Shown: positions 1-11,829 of the stretch, piece after piece
How positions within the stretch are numbered: the first letter of the stretch is position 1
Layout of the letters: each line of letters begins with the position of its first letter
Assembly: GCA_035772735.1 (NCBI GenBank)
Contig: JASDFA010000003.1
Span: forward strand, 64,988,501 to 65,052,500
DNA length: 64,000 bases
DNA from: Datura wrightii
Taxonomy: Eukaryota > Streptophyta > Magnoliopsida > Solanales > Solanaceae
Direction of reading: 5' to 3'
Made by a program: the position numbers and the translations under genes
The notes under the pieces: model-generated
The model's database searches: none
What the model was told of the DNA's origin: nothing
Seen by the model: the letters and a program-made list of their open reading frames with translations, nothing else

Positions 1-900
1 ATGGGGCTGCAATGGATGAGAAACCTTCTATGAACCTCTGATAGTAACCCACTAAGCCCAAAAAGCTTCTGATCTCTGAAGGGTTTACCCATGTGGCCAG
101 TTCTTCACTACCTCTATTTTCTAGGAGTCCACTCTTATGCCTTCGCTTGACATTACATGTCCCAATAATGCAAATGAATTTAGCCAGAACTCATATTTGC
201 TGAACTTGGCATATAGCTGGTTATCCTTGAGGGTCTGGAGTGCTACCCTCAGGTGTGCAGCATGCTCCTCCTCGCTCCTAGAGTATATCAATATGTCGTT
301 AATGAACACGATCACGAACATATCCAGATATGCCTTGAATACCCTGTTCATCATATCCATAAAAGTTGCAGAGGCATTGGTTAGTCCAAAAGACATAAAA
401 ACAGATTCATAATGGCCATACCAAAGTCTTGAAAGCAGTCTTTGGGATGTCGCCCTCCCAAACCCTGAGTTGGTGATACCCGGACCTGAGATCTATCTTA
501 GAGAAATATTTGGCACCCTGAAGCTGATCAATAGGTCATTGATCCTGGGTAAAGGGTATTTATTCTTGACGGTGACTTTGTTCAACTGCCTATAGTCAAA
601 ACACATTCGAAGAGAACCATCTTTCTTCCGGATGAACAACATGGAGCGACTTACCCATCCTAATGAAACCCTTATCTAGCAAATCCTTCAACTTCTCCTT
701 TAACTCCTTTAGCTCGGCTGGGGCCATTCGGTAAGGAGGAATCGGTATGGGATGTGTGTCGAGTAAAAGGTCAATCTCAAATTCAATCTCCCTCTCAGGA
801 GGAGCACCTGGTAGGTCATCTAGGAATACCTCGGGATACTCACATATCACGGGGACTAACTGAATGGTTGGGGTCTCGAACATGGAATCCTTAACCATAG
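1..900 (-). pseudogene. Element A reverse transcriptase fragment (broken)
   Basis: Reverse transcriptase of a chromovirus, read right to left. The protease-RT linker (PEVFLDDLPGAPPERE) begins near 850, the N-terminal segment IPPYRMAPAELKELKEKL follows, the palm core lies at 396-121, and the FLGL-GYYQRF segment lies in the first 100 bases. The frame shifts near 650 and again between 600 and 400. In the active-site motif the first aspartate is replaced: FIND instead of FIDD, a GAC to AAC change near 290-310. The enzyme would be inactive even without the frameshifts. RNase H and integrase would lie to the left of the window. Confidence 0.85.
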
Positions 901-903
901 CCA

Positions 904-1344
904 AATGGTGAATACAACCCTTAGAAATCTTTGGGCCTTGAGATAGGAGAAGAAGTGACCTACATGTACCATTGAACTACCCTTCCATTCTAAAACTGGT
1001 TCACCTGGAAACCGAAACTCCACCGCTTGAGTTCTACAGTTAATAGAAGCATAACATGCAAACAACCAATCCATGCTTAAAATAATGTCAAAATCAGTCA
1101 TAGCCAATTCTACTAAGTCTGCGGAGGTAACCTTAAGCAATACTATAATGCGGCAACCTCTATATACCCACCTCGCTACGATTGAATCCCCAACCGGAGT
1201 AGACATAGAAAATGGTTCTGACAAAGTTTCAGGACTGACCCCAAAGTTACTAGCAATGTAAGGTGTCACAAAAGACAGTGTAGCTCCCAGATCTAACAAA
1301 GCATAAACATTAATATGAAAGACTCGCAACATACCCGTAACCAC
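904..1344 (-). pseudogene. Element A aspartic protease domain (retropepsin-like)
   Basis: This stretch encodes the retroviral-type aspartic protease that cleaves gag-pol. The catalytic segment reads YALLDLGATLSFVTPYIA, with the expected Asp and Gly; the family usually has LLDPGSTLSF. It is followed by the conserved SADLVELAMTDFDIILSMDWL segment. The frame runs into the linker before RT and shifts near 950. It lies between the gag zinc knuckle and RT, as expected. The similarity of the D-to-W block to the protease of element G (38150-38500) supports the call. Confidence 0.8.
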
Positions 1345-1434
1345 ATCGGGAGAAGACTCCTGCTCCTGTCGAGAGCCAAGTGCATAAAATCGGTTCTGGC
1401 GCTAGCCGCTAGCTGGACCAGTCGAAGTACCCTG

Positions 1435-2573
1435 CTAAGTAGGACGTTCCACTGGAGCTACTGAACTGGCTTCTGGGGTGTGGGCTCCACCACCCCCTGA
1501 CCTGGCTGCGGGGAAATTCCTGAGCCTGTTTCCAGGTTTTCCACACCTAAAACAAGCATCTGAGCCCACCAAACACTTCCCTGGGTGGTTCTTGCCACAA
1601 CTAGCACAAGATGGGAATGTGCGCTCTGTGCGCATGCTATTCCGACCTCTCGAACCTGAGGCCCTACTCCTCTGATCGTCTCATGGCCTGGATGGGGTAC
1701 TGGCTGAAGATGGGGCTGGTGTAATAGACTTGTGCTGGGACTGCTGGTGAGGCCCACCTCCTGGCCTCGGTTGGGAAAACCTGTGGCTATCAGTTCTGGC
1801 CCTCTTGGCCTCTCTCTACCTCATATGAGTTGCCTCCATCTTCTAAGCATAAAGGACTATTCGTGGGTATTCCGTATCCTGATAAAGCATGGTCGTTCTA
1901 TAGTCCTTGTCCAAATACTCAGCTACTCCCTGCATGAATCTGCTCACCCGTGCCCTCTGGTCCATCACTAACTCCGAGGCATACTTTGATAGGAGAGTGA
2001 ACTCAAGTGAATATTCTATCAGCGTCATCTTTCCCTATTTGAGATTCACAAACTCGACTTCTTTCAATTCCCTCATCTCCCAAGGGAAGAACCTATCGAG
2101 AAAGTCCATGTGGAACTCTTCCCAACTGATAGCGCCTGCTTCCGCTGCCCTGCTGTCCTTACATTACTTTTACCAAATATAAGCGACCCCCTTTAGCTGA
2201 TAAGAGGCCAAATCAACACACTCCTCATTTGCCACCCTCATAACTTGGGTGGCCTTCAGATCCCCTCAATGAACTCGTGTGGATCCTCGTCCACCTTTGA
2301 TCCCGTGAACTCGGGAGGGTTCATTATCAAAAAGTTTCTAATCTGAGCCGTGGCTGCATTACCATTTTATAGGACATGGGCAACAGCCTGCTAGTTGACC
2401 TGAGCGGTTAAGGCCTGTGCCAACATCTGAATAGCTGCAAGAAACTCAGCATGGGCAGCTAGCTCTGGTGCCTAGGGCTCTTGGACAGGTAGGGCTTGCT
2501 GACGCTCATGATCATTGCCACCTTCGTGGCCATCATCATTTCTATTTCTCCTCCCGTTCATTCTTCTAGGAGC
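1435..2573 (-). pseudogene. Element A gag with degenerate zinc knuckle
   Basis: The gag start codon is near 2573 and begins with a basic, Asn/Arg-rich N-terminus. A Retrotrans_gag-like capsid segment with SLEFTLLSKYASELV follows near 1900-2030. The C-terminal nucleocapsid at 1635-1435 has CASCGKNHPGKC followed by a zinc knuckle reading CFRCGKPGNRLRNF, in which the zinc-binding His and last Cys are replaced by Asn and Phe. Several stops and frameshifts break the reading frame. In element G the corresponding knuckle is intact, so the loss here is secondary. Confidence 0.75.
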
Positions 2574-2773
2574 CATAATTTTCTGCAATCGCGAATAGAA
2601 CGAATTAGAAGGATGGAGGGACTTTTCATCGCACGACATGGATCATGAAAGAAGGGAATAGTTCCTAAAATGTTTAGTAGCCTCTTCTTCATAAGTGTGG
2701 CGCGCTTCACACCCATGAAAAAGACTCTACCTAATGCGGCTTTCAGACTCCCTAGGACACATCTGAACCTATT

Positions 2774-2785
2774 GCTCTGATACCA
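2774..2785 (-). other. Primer binding site, tRNA-iMet type (element A)
   Basis: The - strand reads TGGTATCAGAGC, complementary to the 3' end of plant initiator tRNA-Met, which primes reverse transcription in Tekay/Del elements. It lies 4 bases inside the LTR end at 2790. It is a primer binding site, not a tRNA gene. Confidence 0.9.
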
Positions 2786-2789
2786 AGTT

Positions 2790-4884
2790 TGTCATGACCC
2801 GAGAGTACACCCAAACCATAGACACGGGACGAGGAGCCCCGAGGGACCCCAAGTCAACCCATGGCATAACCATATAACTAAACCATTCACATAAGGCGGA
2901 AGACTTAGCTTAATAATCATGAACTAAACGAAACCATGACATGAAATATAAGAAACAACAAAGACATGATCCAAGCATAAGCAGCTGATTACTACAAGTA
3001 GGTCTGAAAGCCTCTAATCATAATAGACGGGTTGAAGGGAAAAGACCCCATCTAACCCCAATATTCTGAAAACTAAAAGACAAATAAGATCCGAACATGA
3101 AGCCCTCGAACCATGAGGAATCACCACTGAGAACTGAGAGCAGATCTTAGAGCAAGCTAGGAGCGATGTTGAACCTGTGAACCAGAGCCTGTATCATAAA
3201 ACGATACAACATAGAAAATATGCAGGTTGGTACTTGGAATGAACTGAGTATGTGAAGTATGCAAAACAATCTTGAAAACATAAAAGTTATAGGAGTGGGG
3301 ACATCATGATCACAAAGACTGAAATCATAAACATATCGTAAGTCTCAACATTTCCAAAATATTCATGAACCTGTCATAGTCATAACATGAGGGAAAACAT
3401 TTCATAAAACACTACTTAAGCCAATAGAAAATATTCACACATGCATTAAAACATGAGGAAAAGTGGGAGATTTCGATAACCGACATACCCATATGAGCAC
3501 ACATGGAGCCTGATCTATAAGCCTAGTCAGGAGGCCGTTCATACCTTGCCAAGGGTATGAACCATGAAAGGCGTGATATCACTCATGAAGGCCCCATAGG
3601 GAATAGGTGATAGACACTGAGGTGTTTCCAAACATAACCTACAGTGGCACGTAGTTCTGAGATTCGAGGTGTAACCTAGGTCCCGAACCTACTCGGTGTT
3701 ACGTACTACTCCCAAAACATGCAACGTGCTCATAGAAAATTCATACATGACATGCATGGCTAGTTAAATTGTGATAATCATAACATGTGAGAATTCGTGA
3801 CACTAGCCATGGAATTGGGCCCGTGGATCGGCCAAAATCATAGTTCAGGAACCATAAGCAACATGGGGGCATATCCCATATTTTCAATCATACTTAAAAT
3901 GCTTAAATTTATAGGAAACATAATCATAATAACATGAATAATTGAAAACATGCTTAAAATTCAAAGATTCATATCATGCTTGTGAAATCATCGTAACCAT
4001 AAATTTCACTAAAAATCCTCATGATTTGGGCACATATTCTTTGAGAGATTAAATCATCAAATATTGAATGAAACAAGTGAAAACAGCCCAATAATTCGAA
4101 ACCTGTAAGTTTATACATGCTACGACAAGCTCATACCGATTTTTGAGGAAACATGTATTTGGGTTATGACCCATCAAGTCTTGGTAACTTTAAACATAGA
4201 ATGAAGGAGATAATTGGGCATGGGTAGGGACTAAACCACCCATTCAAAACCCCACATACCTGGAACTTCTCGATTCTTAACTCCCTTGAAAAGCCCTAGA
4301 TGGAAACTTGAAGAACATGAAGAAGAACACTTGAATCCTTTTCTTCTTACTTCTCTACTCTTAAATGCATTAAATAAGGTTTATCATGAATGATTTACCC
4401 TTAAAAGAACCTGTCACGACCTCAAAACGACGTAGTTTAGGTCTTAGGAGTGTAGGAAATTATGAGATGGCCCTTACTAATTCACAGGAAATAATTGTCG
4501 GGAGACCCCAATGGGCGACCTGACGACTCGTTACCAGGGAGAAAGAGTCGTTGGGTCTTTTCATCAAGTCTACTGGAATTTTTCACCTAGGCCCTTAACG
4601 GAGGACATGACGATTCTTCACCCGAGGCAACGACTCGTTACCAGCTTCCATCAAGTACGCTGCCTCATCCTTAATTAAATCCTCAACCTTACCCCATGGT
4701 GGACCTGAAGACTCGTGGTGGCTGAACACGAATCATTCGCACGCCCATGGGGACCTTGACTCCTCATCCTAGTCCAACCTTCCCATGAGCACCTGATGAC
4801 TCGTGGGGTCTCCTCATGAGTCGTCTAGTTACTTATTCCTCGTTTGACTCTTGGGTCTGATCCTTAGGTTCCCGGGGTATAACA
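2790..4884 (-). repeat. 5' LTR of element A
   Basis: The LTR begins TGTTATACCCC (read from 4884) and ends with GGGTCATGACA at 2790, so it has the usual TG...CA ends and is about 2.1 kb long. It sits directly beside the primer binding site. A CAGGTATGTGGG motif on the - strand near 4256, also present in the LTRs of B and G, resembles a splice donor. The U3 part contains an array of short palindromes (see separate entry). The left part, about 2800-4200, shows no coding sequence. Confidence 0.85.
4495..4850. repeat. Array of short palindromic motifs in U3 of the element A LTR
   Basis: There are repeated variants of a 10-13 bp palindrome with ACGA and TCGT halves (for example CGACTCGT, GACTCGTGG, GAGTCGT), spaced irregularly over 350 bp. 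The arrays in the LTRs of B and G have the same layout but different cores. No coding explanation is visible. Confidence 0.6.
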
Positions 4885-5745
4885 TCTAAGACTCCAACTA
4901 TCCAGTCAGTTCAAGTTGTCAGCAAATTCCCTGATGTGTTCCCCGAAGATCTTCCCAGAGTCCTTCTTAAGCGGGAAAGAGACTTCGGAATAGACCTTCT
5001 CCTAGATACTCAGCCTATTTCCATCCCTCCTTACAGATGACTCCAGCTGAGCTTAAGGAGTTGAAGGAGCAGCTAAAGGACCTTTTTAATAAAGGTTTTA
5101 TCAGACCCAGCATCTCTCCTGGGGTTCTTTAGTACTATTCATGCGAAAGAAAGATGGTACCCTCAGAATGTGCATCAATTACCATTAGTTGAACAAGGTC
5201 ACAGTGAATAATAGGTATCCCTTACCCAAAATCGATGAATTGTTCGACCAACTTCAGGGAGCCAACTGTTTCTCCAAAATAGATCTCAGGTTGGGGTATC
5301 ATCAGCGAAGAGTTAGAGAGTGTGACATACCGAAAATAGCTTTTAGAACTCGGTATGGTCACTATGAGTTTGTAGTTATGTCCTTCGAACTAACTAATGC
5401 CCCTGCAGCCTTTATGGACCTGATGAACAGAGTCTTCAAGCAGTATATGGTTATGTTCGTCATTTTATTTGTCAATGACAATTTTGTATACTCCAGGAAT
5501 GAGGAAAAACAAGTTAACCACCTGAGTATAGTGCTTCAGACGCTCAGAGACTTCCAGTTGTTCGCTAAGTTTAGCAAATGAAAATTCTGGTTGAAGTCTG
5601 TGACTTTACTTGGTCACGTAGTCTCGGGTGAGGGTGTTTAGGTAGATCCTCAAAAGATAGTAGCGGTGAAAGACTGGCCAAGACCTACCTCCCCAACCGA
5701 AATCAGAAGTTTCTTGGGTCTTGCCGGTTATTACTGAGTCGAGTT
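4885..5745 (+). pseudogene. Element B reverse transcriptase (broken)
   Basis: The region starts in the protease-RT linker (PDVFPEDLPRV) just after the insertion point of A, then shows IPPY, KVTVNNRYPLPKID, FSKIDLRLGYHQ, KIAFRTRYGHYEF and TNAPAAFMDLMNRVFKQY. The active site reads FVND, so the first aspartate is changed to Asn by a G-to-A change (GTCAATGAC). A TGA at 5579-5581 and a stop near 5735 (GLAGYY then TGA) interrupt the frame. The segment just past GLAGYY is followed by unrelated integrase-linker sequence, showing an internal deletion. Confidence 0.9.
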
Positions 5746-5790
5746 TTTAATTCTTGGAAAAGATCACGTACTGCTTAAACTGAAGGAGGC
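5740..5790 (+). other. Internal deletion junction: RNase H of element B lost
   Basis: The RT thumb/connection motif GLAGYY ends near 5735. By about 5775 the sequence is already the linker between RNase H and integrase (KEAVLRKEVEAFSKG), which element G carries near 61745-61790 after a complete RNase H. Roughly 0.8 kb, the whole RNase H domain, is therefore missing. Confidence 0.75.
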
Positions 5791-6870
5791 GGTTCTCAGA
5801 AAAGAAGTGGAGGCTTTCTCCAAAGGGGAGATGTGTACTCCGTTACCAGGGTAGATTGTGCGTACCGAATATGGGTAATTTGACACAGTAGGTACTGGCT
5901 GAAGCACATAATTCAAGGTATTCCATCCACCTTGGTTCTACTAAGATGTACCATGATTTACGGGATATTTACTAGTGGAACACCATAAGAGAGACATCGC
6001 TGAATTTGTATCTAAGTGCTCGAACTACCAGCAAGTCAAAGTAGAACACCAGAGAGAGGGAGGTATGACTCAGGATATCAGCATACCCACATGGAAGTGG
6101 GAAGAAGTAAATATGGATTTTATTACGAGTCTACCTCGAACTCGTTGACAGCATGATTCCATCTGGGTAATAGTAGAATGAATGGCTAAGTCAGCACACT
6201 TCCTCCCAATTAAAACTACAGACTCAGCTGAGGACTATGCTAGGATTTATATCTAGGAGTTGGTCAGACTTCATGGGGTGCCCTTATCCATTATTTCAGA
6301 TAGAGGTACCCAGTTTACCTCGCATTGTTTGAAGTCTTTTCAGAAGGGACTCGGTACCCAAGTCAAGCTCAGCACAGCTTTTCACCCGCACATAGATGGA
6401 AAAGCTGAACGAACTATTCAGACCCTAGAAGATATGTTGAGAGCATGTGAGATTGATTTCAAGGATAGTTGAGCTGATCACTTTCCTCTCATCGAGTTTG
6501 CATACAACAACAACTACCACTCCAGTATCCAGATGGCCCCATTTGAGGCATTATATGGTACAAGGTGAAGATCTCCTATCGGGTGGTTTGAGGTTGGTGA
6601 AGCTACTTAACTCAGGCCATAGTTGGTTCATGAAGCTATGCAGAAGGTACAACTCATCAGAGAAAGATTTAAAATAGCTCAAAGACGTCAGAAATATTAT
6701 GCTGATGTTAGGAGAAGAGAGTTAGAGTTTGTAGTGGCTGACTGGGTTTATCTAAAAATTTCCTCCATGAAAGGGGTGATGAGATTTGGGAAGAAAGGAA
6801 AACTCAGTCCAAGATATGTGGGACCTTACAGAATTCTAAAGCGAATTGCAAGGTAGCCTATGAGCTGGAG
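5790..6870 (+). pseudogene. Element B integrase (broken)
   Basis: The zinc-binding N-terminus appears as a degraded SKCSNYQQVK near 6020, with the second zinc Cys changed to Tyr. The catalytic core follows: first Asp in VNMDF (near 6115), second Asp in ISDRGTQF (near 6295), and Glu in GKAERTIQTL (near 6400). Stops occur near 6148, 6178, 6254 and 6469. The C-terminal part (KFGKKGKLSPRYVGPYRIL, near 6785-6840) runs to the insertion point of S at 6870 and continues at 11203. Confidence 0.85.
6866..6870. repeat. Target-site duplication of solo LTR S, left copy (TGGAG)
   Basis: TGGAG directly precedes the TGTTACACCC end of S and is repeated at 11203-11207 directly after the GACA end. The host sequence (YELELPSEL of B) becomes continuous when S and one copy are removed. 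Confidence 0.9.
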
Positions 6871-9800
6871 TGTTACACCCTAAATTTTTTTTGATGATTA
6901 TTTAATGGCTATATGTCATATTAAGGTAATTATGGGTTGTATATTGTCCGTAGGTGAGAAGGGAAACAGGTGCAAAGGGCCAAGCAAAGAGTATGTGACG
7001 TTTGTACATAAGGTTCAATTTTAAATGGTCATATATCCAAACATATAATGATTTAGAAGTCCCATAACCTATCAAATGAAAGGTATTTGGTTCTAGTTTA
7101 TAGTGAAAAAAATTGCTAGTCAATCGGGATTTGGAGTAAAAGTTATGCTCGTTTGAAGACAACACTGTCGGCTGGGAAAACACCCAAGCGCGCGGGCACC
7201 GAGACAGGCAGGCAGCAGGCGCGCGCGCGAGGGAATGTCGCACGGGCCAGCCCGCCTATATGTAGTAAAATTGAGCTAGAAAGATCATTTCTACTCTATT
7301 TTAGTTGATTATTTTTTCAGAATACAGAGAATTCAAAGCCCAATCACATGGTGAAAAGATATCCCAGGTAAGAAACTTCATTCTTGTCTCTTTTGGGCTT
7401 TGAAAAGATAACCTTGGAAGAAAGTCATGGCTTGTTGTTGTCTTGTGGTTGATTGTGGCATTGCTGCATTTTTAGATGATTCTAGGCAGAGGAAAGAGTA
7501 GTAGTTTACTCCTACTTTAGCTAATAACATCTCCAAGAAAGGGTAAGTAATTCCCTTTTTGATTTCTTTTAGTTTATGAGGTTATAACTTGTAGAATGTT
7601 GTAGTATTGTGTTGTTGTTTCTTTGTGTGTTCTTGTAGCATGTTGCTGCCCACTTTTTCCAGAACTTTGGTGAAGTGAAGTTGATGCTTGTTGTGATTGT
7701 AAATTGGACTTGGAAGGAGCCTTAAGTTGTAATCTTGAAAGGGAGATTTTCGGCAAAATTAGAGTCAACGTGCCAAGGTATGTAAAGGTGTCCCTTTCCT
7801 TGTTTTTCAAGCACGAAACTAAGTCATTGAAAGGAACAATGTTCCTATAGTTTTAAAATCATATTGAGGCATGTATGATCCTGTGCAAAGGGTTGTAAAT
7901 ACTTGGCATAAATCTTGAATCGTTAAGAATGGTGAAGCAAACAAATGTGAAGTGAAAGGTGTAATTTTTATACGATTGTTGTCGTAGTTGTAAATCGAGT
8001 CTGAAGTGCCCTTAACGTGGGCACCGTGAGCTGGTCCTTTGCAGTATATTGTATATGTGATGTTGAATATATGTTAATATCTGGTCACTTAGTGAAATTG
8101 GTAGGAAATGCTAAGACGACGACATGTAATTGAACTTAAGCTAAGAAGATGACTCTAAGCCGATTGAGGGTAAACGAGCTTATTGAAATGATGTTTTAAT
8201 AATATTGTTAATCCCTCCTATATGTTTATGTTTTAAAGTTCTTAAGGTAAAAAGTATATTTTATTTTTTGCCTCCTTAAAGCTAAGCAAGTGGCACGTAG
8301 CGAATAAGCTAAGTCGATACATGTTAACGGGGAAAGCGTGGCTAAGTCGTTAATCTTTTTGTGACGTTATAAAAAGGGAAGATAAGAGTAAATGCTAGCC
8401 CTTTTAAGGTAATATGTGAGTAATATGTACTCTGCCCATAATTGCTTTCTGGAACCTCCAAATGACGTTACAATATAAGAAAGACGAGGTTTAATAGATA
8501 AAGTTGTCAATTAGGCAAAGAGATAAGTGCGTATAAGAATTGATGGAATAGTGAAAACGAGGGTAAATACTTGAGTGTAGAGTGAATAATTTTTGGCAAA
8601 GAAGTTAAGATGAATAAGAAAAGTAGAGCTAAATATTGTTAAATTAGACGATATGGGTTACGATTGTGAATGAGGTAGGCAAACAGCTAGGAAGATTAAC
8701 CCTGTTCTAAAGACATTTAGCAAAAGAGTTATAAATTAAGTTGTTTATGTTCAATATGTGTTACATTGATGAATAACCACTAAAGTGTTAACCTTCTACA
8801 ATATAATTACAGTTGAACGTCTGCAAAATAGTAACTTAAGTTGAGAAGCTCTCTACTATACCCCTAAATGATTATGTTAAGTTATATATTCTAAGTGTTG
8901 AAATTTTCTACCATGTCTGAAAAGGGTAATCATAGGATCTTCTAAGTCACTTATGATTATGTAAGTTTGGTAATCCTAGGATATTCTAAGTCACTTATGA
9001 TTATGTAAGCTTTCTTAAGCTCCGCAGATAATTGCAAAGTTATGTAAGTCAATCCAGCATCGCCCGAATTATGGCTATATATGTTTATTTGCCTATAAGG
9101 CATCACCTAGAGAGTTACTCACAAGTTCCTAAGTTATAGAGCTCCAAGTCTCGGATCCTTAAGTTATGTCTTTACATCCCTAATTTATGTTGAAACGTGC
9201 TAGTTGATCTAAGAAGTTTTTGAGAGATCATATTTTGAGAATTATGCTAATGTCTCGGTCAAGTATTTGATGTTGCATACAAGTCTAAGAACTCAGGTCT
9301 TTATATGTCTTTCCAGTAAGAAGTCTTAATGTATATGATTTTCATGTTATAACATACAGTTGAATTCTTTCAGTTATATTCAAGTCATGCATCTTTATGT
9401 TTAGCTCTTGTTGAGTTATTAGTTGAATTTCCTAAATTCGGAGGAGAGATTCTCCCATGTACCAATGTTCCTAATGTCTAAGTAAGTATAAGTGTAGGCT
9501 ATGATAATGATTAGTTAAGATCAGAACTTTGAATATTAGGAAGTCTCCTGGAGGTCACCCAGTTAACTAAATACGAGTTATACATTATATAGAAGTCTCA
9601 TACGTTGTATGCCTATAGTTCAGTTCTCAACTCTATGTATATGACAAATAACTCCAAGTTCCTAGCTATAATTTCCATGTTTTCCTACAAATAAGTCAAA
9701 TGAATTAAGAAATATATGTGCTTATCTACATGATAAATTTGGAAATGAAATTCCAATATATAGTTGTCGATACAGGTAAAGGAACCACCTGGTAGGAAGT

Positions 9801-11202
9801 ATATATTTGCAGTTCCCAGATGTTAAAGAATTGTGTAGAAATGAGCTCTATGTGTTTCTATCCAAGTAATATGTTAAATTGGTAGGATTATTTGTAGGAC
9901 AGTGTCTGTAAGCCTACAAAAGTTCTTATGTTGTCTAAACCTCTTGAAGGTCCTTCAAGCAACTGAGTCGACATGTTCATGTATAATTTGACAGCTTTAC
10001 GTGATAGATATGCATATTTTCTAGCTTTACATGATATGGGTGCTCACTTGCATTTATGGGTTACGAAAGAGGCCTATTCCGGCCACAGATTTAACATTTG
10101 TCATTTATATGCCATACATGTTAAATTGACTCAATATAATCCATATCGTCCCTGTTTATGATTATGATTGAGAATTATTTTTATTTTACCCCGATGTGGT
10201 ACATCGGCTAGAGATTATTTTACCCCGGTGTGGTACATCAGCTGGAGATATTTTTATTTTACCCCGGTGTGGTACATTAGCTAGAGATATTTTTATTTTA
10301 CCCCGGTGTGGTACATCGGCTGGAGATATTTTTATTTTACCCTGGTGTGGTACATCGGCTGAAGATATTTTTATTTTTCCCTGGTATGGTACACCGGCTG
10401 GACAAATTTTATATATGGATTTATGGTTGACTGGTTGCTGGCATTAGAGTTATAGTTTCTTTCTTGTGCATTTCTTAATTGCATTTTCATCTCATTATAG
10501 AGTTATTATCAGGTTTCGGATTCCAAGTTGTTCCTATTCCTTATTCCTGGTTCAGTTATCTTGAGTTCACTTTTGTTATAGTAAGTTTTTATCAATTACA
10601 GGTTGCAGAGTTCCCGATTAAATCTATCCTTTATATTTTTATGTGTTGAGTCAGTTATTACAAGATTATTATCTCATGTTTACAATTTCAGCCTTACATA
10701 CCAGTACATTTCATTCGTACTGATGTCGTTTTGCTTGGGGACCTGCGTTCATGCCGCAGATGCAGGTAGAGGTCAAGATTGCCAGTTGAGTAGCAGTTCG
10801 TAATATCAATGGATGGTTGGTATGCTCTTTTCTTCCTGAAGCTAGGGCTTAGTTATTTATTCTTGAGTTTTGAGATGCAGTTATGAGTAGGTCAGAGCCC
10901 TGTTCCGACCATCAGTCAGTTTACTCTTTAGAGGTTTTGTGGACTTAGTGTGTACAGTGTTATTCAGTTTGTGGCCTCGTCGACTCATTGTTGCTTGGTT
11001 TATCACACTAATTGCCTTGGTTGCATTTTGATTGTTTACCCCGTATTGTTGAGACCTTATGGGTCTAATTTATACTTCAGTTGATTGTGATAGGTGGCCT
11101 GGATGGCCTAAGTGTTACAGTTACAGATGTCATATAGCCGGCTTCTCGATCAATCATGAATCAAGTTCCAGTTGCGCCCTACCCCAGTTTTGGGGCATGA
11201 CA
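6871..11202 (+). mobile_element. S: 4.3 kb solo LTR of a Tekay/Del-like element
   Basis: It begins TGTTACACCC and ends GGGGCATGACA, the same ends as the other Tekay-type LTRs here, and is flanked by a perfect 5-bp duplication. No primer binding site, polypurine tract or gag-pol is present inside, so it is a solo LTR left by LTR-LTR recombination, or one very long LTR. A GC-rich block at 7185-7260 precedes a weak TATA-like CTATATGTAG near 7255. AGGTAAGA near 7368 resembles a splice donor. The AT-rich stretch 7900-10000 shows no coding or repeat structure that I can recognise. The 3' part (10600-11200) resembles U5 of the other LTRs. Confidence 0.85.
10171..10412 (+). repeat. 39-bp tandem repeat array, six units
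   Basis: The unit contains CCCCGGTGTGGTACATCGGC followed by a TGGAGATATTTTTATTTT-type AT tail. The first unit is about 6 bases shorter; the rest keep a 39-bp period, with scattered substitutions increasing toward the right end. Because 39 is divisible by 3 one frame stays open and gives a repetitive LPRCGTSAGDIF peptide. No start context or conservation supports that as a protein. The array lies within S. Confidence 0.9.
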
Positions 11203-11506
11203 TGGAGTTACCATCAGAGTTGGCATCTGTACACCCACTATCCCATGTTTCCCTATTGAAGAAATGCATCGGAGATCCAACTTCAGTTGGGCCATTAGAC
11301 AGTGTAGGAGTGAAAGATAGTCTCTCTTACGAAGAGGTCCTAGTTTAGATCCTTGACCATCAGGTTCGTAAGTTGAGGAACAAAGTAGTAGCTTCAGTCA
11401 AAGTTTTGTGGAGGAATCAGCAGGTGGAGGGAGCTACGTGGGAGGCCGAAGCAGATATGATGGCTAGATACCCACATTTGTTCTCTTCCAGCTCAGTTTC
11501 AGTTTA
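11203..11506 (+). pseudogene. Element B integrase C-terminus and chromodomain
   Basis: This continues the integrase frame of B after S: ELPSELASVHP, then HVSLLKKCIGDPTSVGPL, SYEEVLV, a stop at about 11346, then ILDHQVRKLRNK and VKVLWRNQQVEGATWEAEADM-ARYPHLF. The last block is the Tekay/Del-type chromodomain, which in active elements is thought to direct integration to marked heterochromatin. The frame ends with TAA near 11506. The next 230 bases to the LTR are untranslated and end in the polypurine tract. Confidence 0.85.
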
Positions 11507-11737
11507 AGGTGTCAATTCTTTCCCTAGAACTCTATTAAGTTTCATGTCCAGTTCATGTGTCCTATTTTTTTTCAGGTAAATGAATATGTGTGTGATTAGT
11601 GAATTCAGTTCAAACTTGTAGATAAGTTCGGAGATAGTCATTCCGTTAATTTTCAGCTTTCATGATTAGTATTTGAGTATAATGACTACAATTCTCTACT
11701 TTCTTGTGTGTTTCCCAACATTCAAGGATGAACGTTC

Positions 11738-11752
11738 CCAAGGGAGAAATAT
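11738..11752 (+). other. Polypurine tract of element B
   Basis: AAGGGAGAAAT lies immediately before the TG start of the 3' LTR at 11753; this purine run primes plus-strand DNA synthesis. The preceding CAAGGATGAACG block recurs before the 3' LTRs of D and G. Confidence 0.75.
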
Positions 11753-11829
11753 TGTAATTCTCGAAAAGCCTAAGACCAGACCAGGGAGTTGAAACAGAGA
11801 AAACAAGATTTTCTGCACCAGATCATAGA

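Larger units (their letters stand above)
1..4884 (-). mobile_element. Element A: Tekay/Del-type Ty3/gypsy retrotransposon, left part outside window
   Basis: Reading leftwards from 4884 the order is LTR, tRNA-Met-type primer binding site, gag with zinc knuckle, protease and reverse transcriptase, which is the order of a Ty3/gypsy element on the - strand. The 3' half (RNase H, integrase, 3' LTR) lies before base 1. Its right boundary cuts the pol sequence of element B, so A is younger than B. The duplicated target should be TCTAA at 4885-4889; the partner copy is off the window, so this is not confirmed. All coding parts carry stops or frameshifts. Confidence 0.85.

Noticed and set aside
10171..10412. 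CRISPR-like repeat array
   Set aside because: Units are directly adjacent with no unique spacers, the sequence context is a plant LTR, and there are no cas genes.
10196..10447. Open frame with a repeated LPRCGT-type 13-residue peptide, as a repeat protein
   Set aside because: The frame is open only because the DNA repeat unit is 39 bp, a multiple of 3. It lies in a solo LTR, lacks a start context, and the units degenerate without keeping the peptide.
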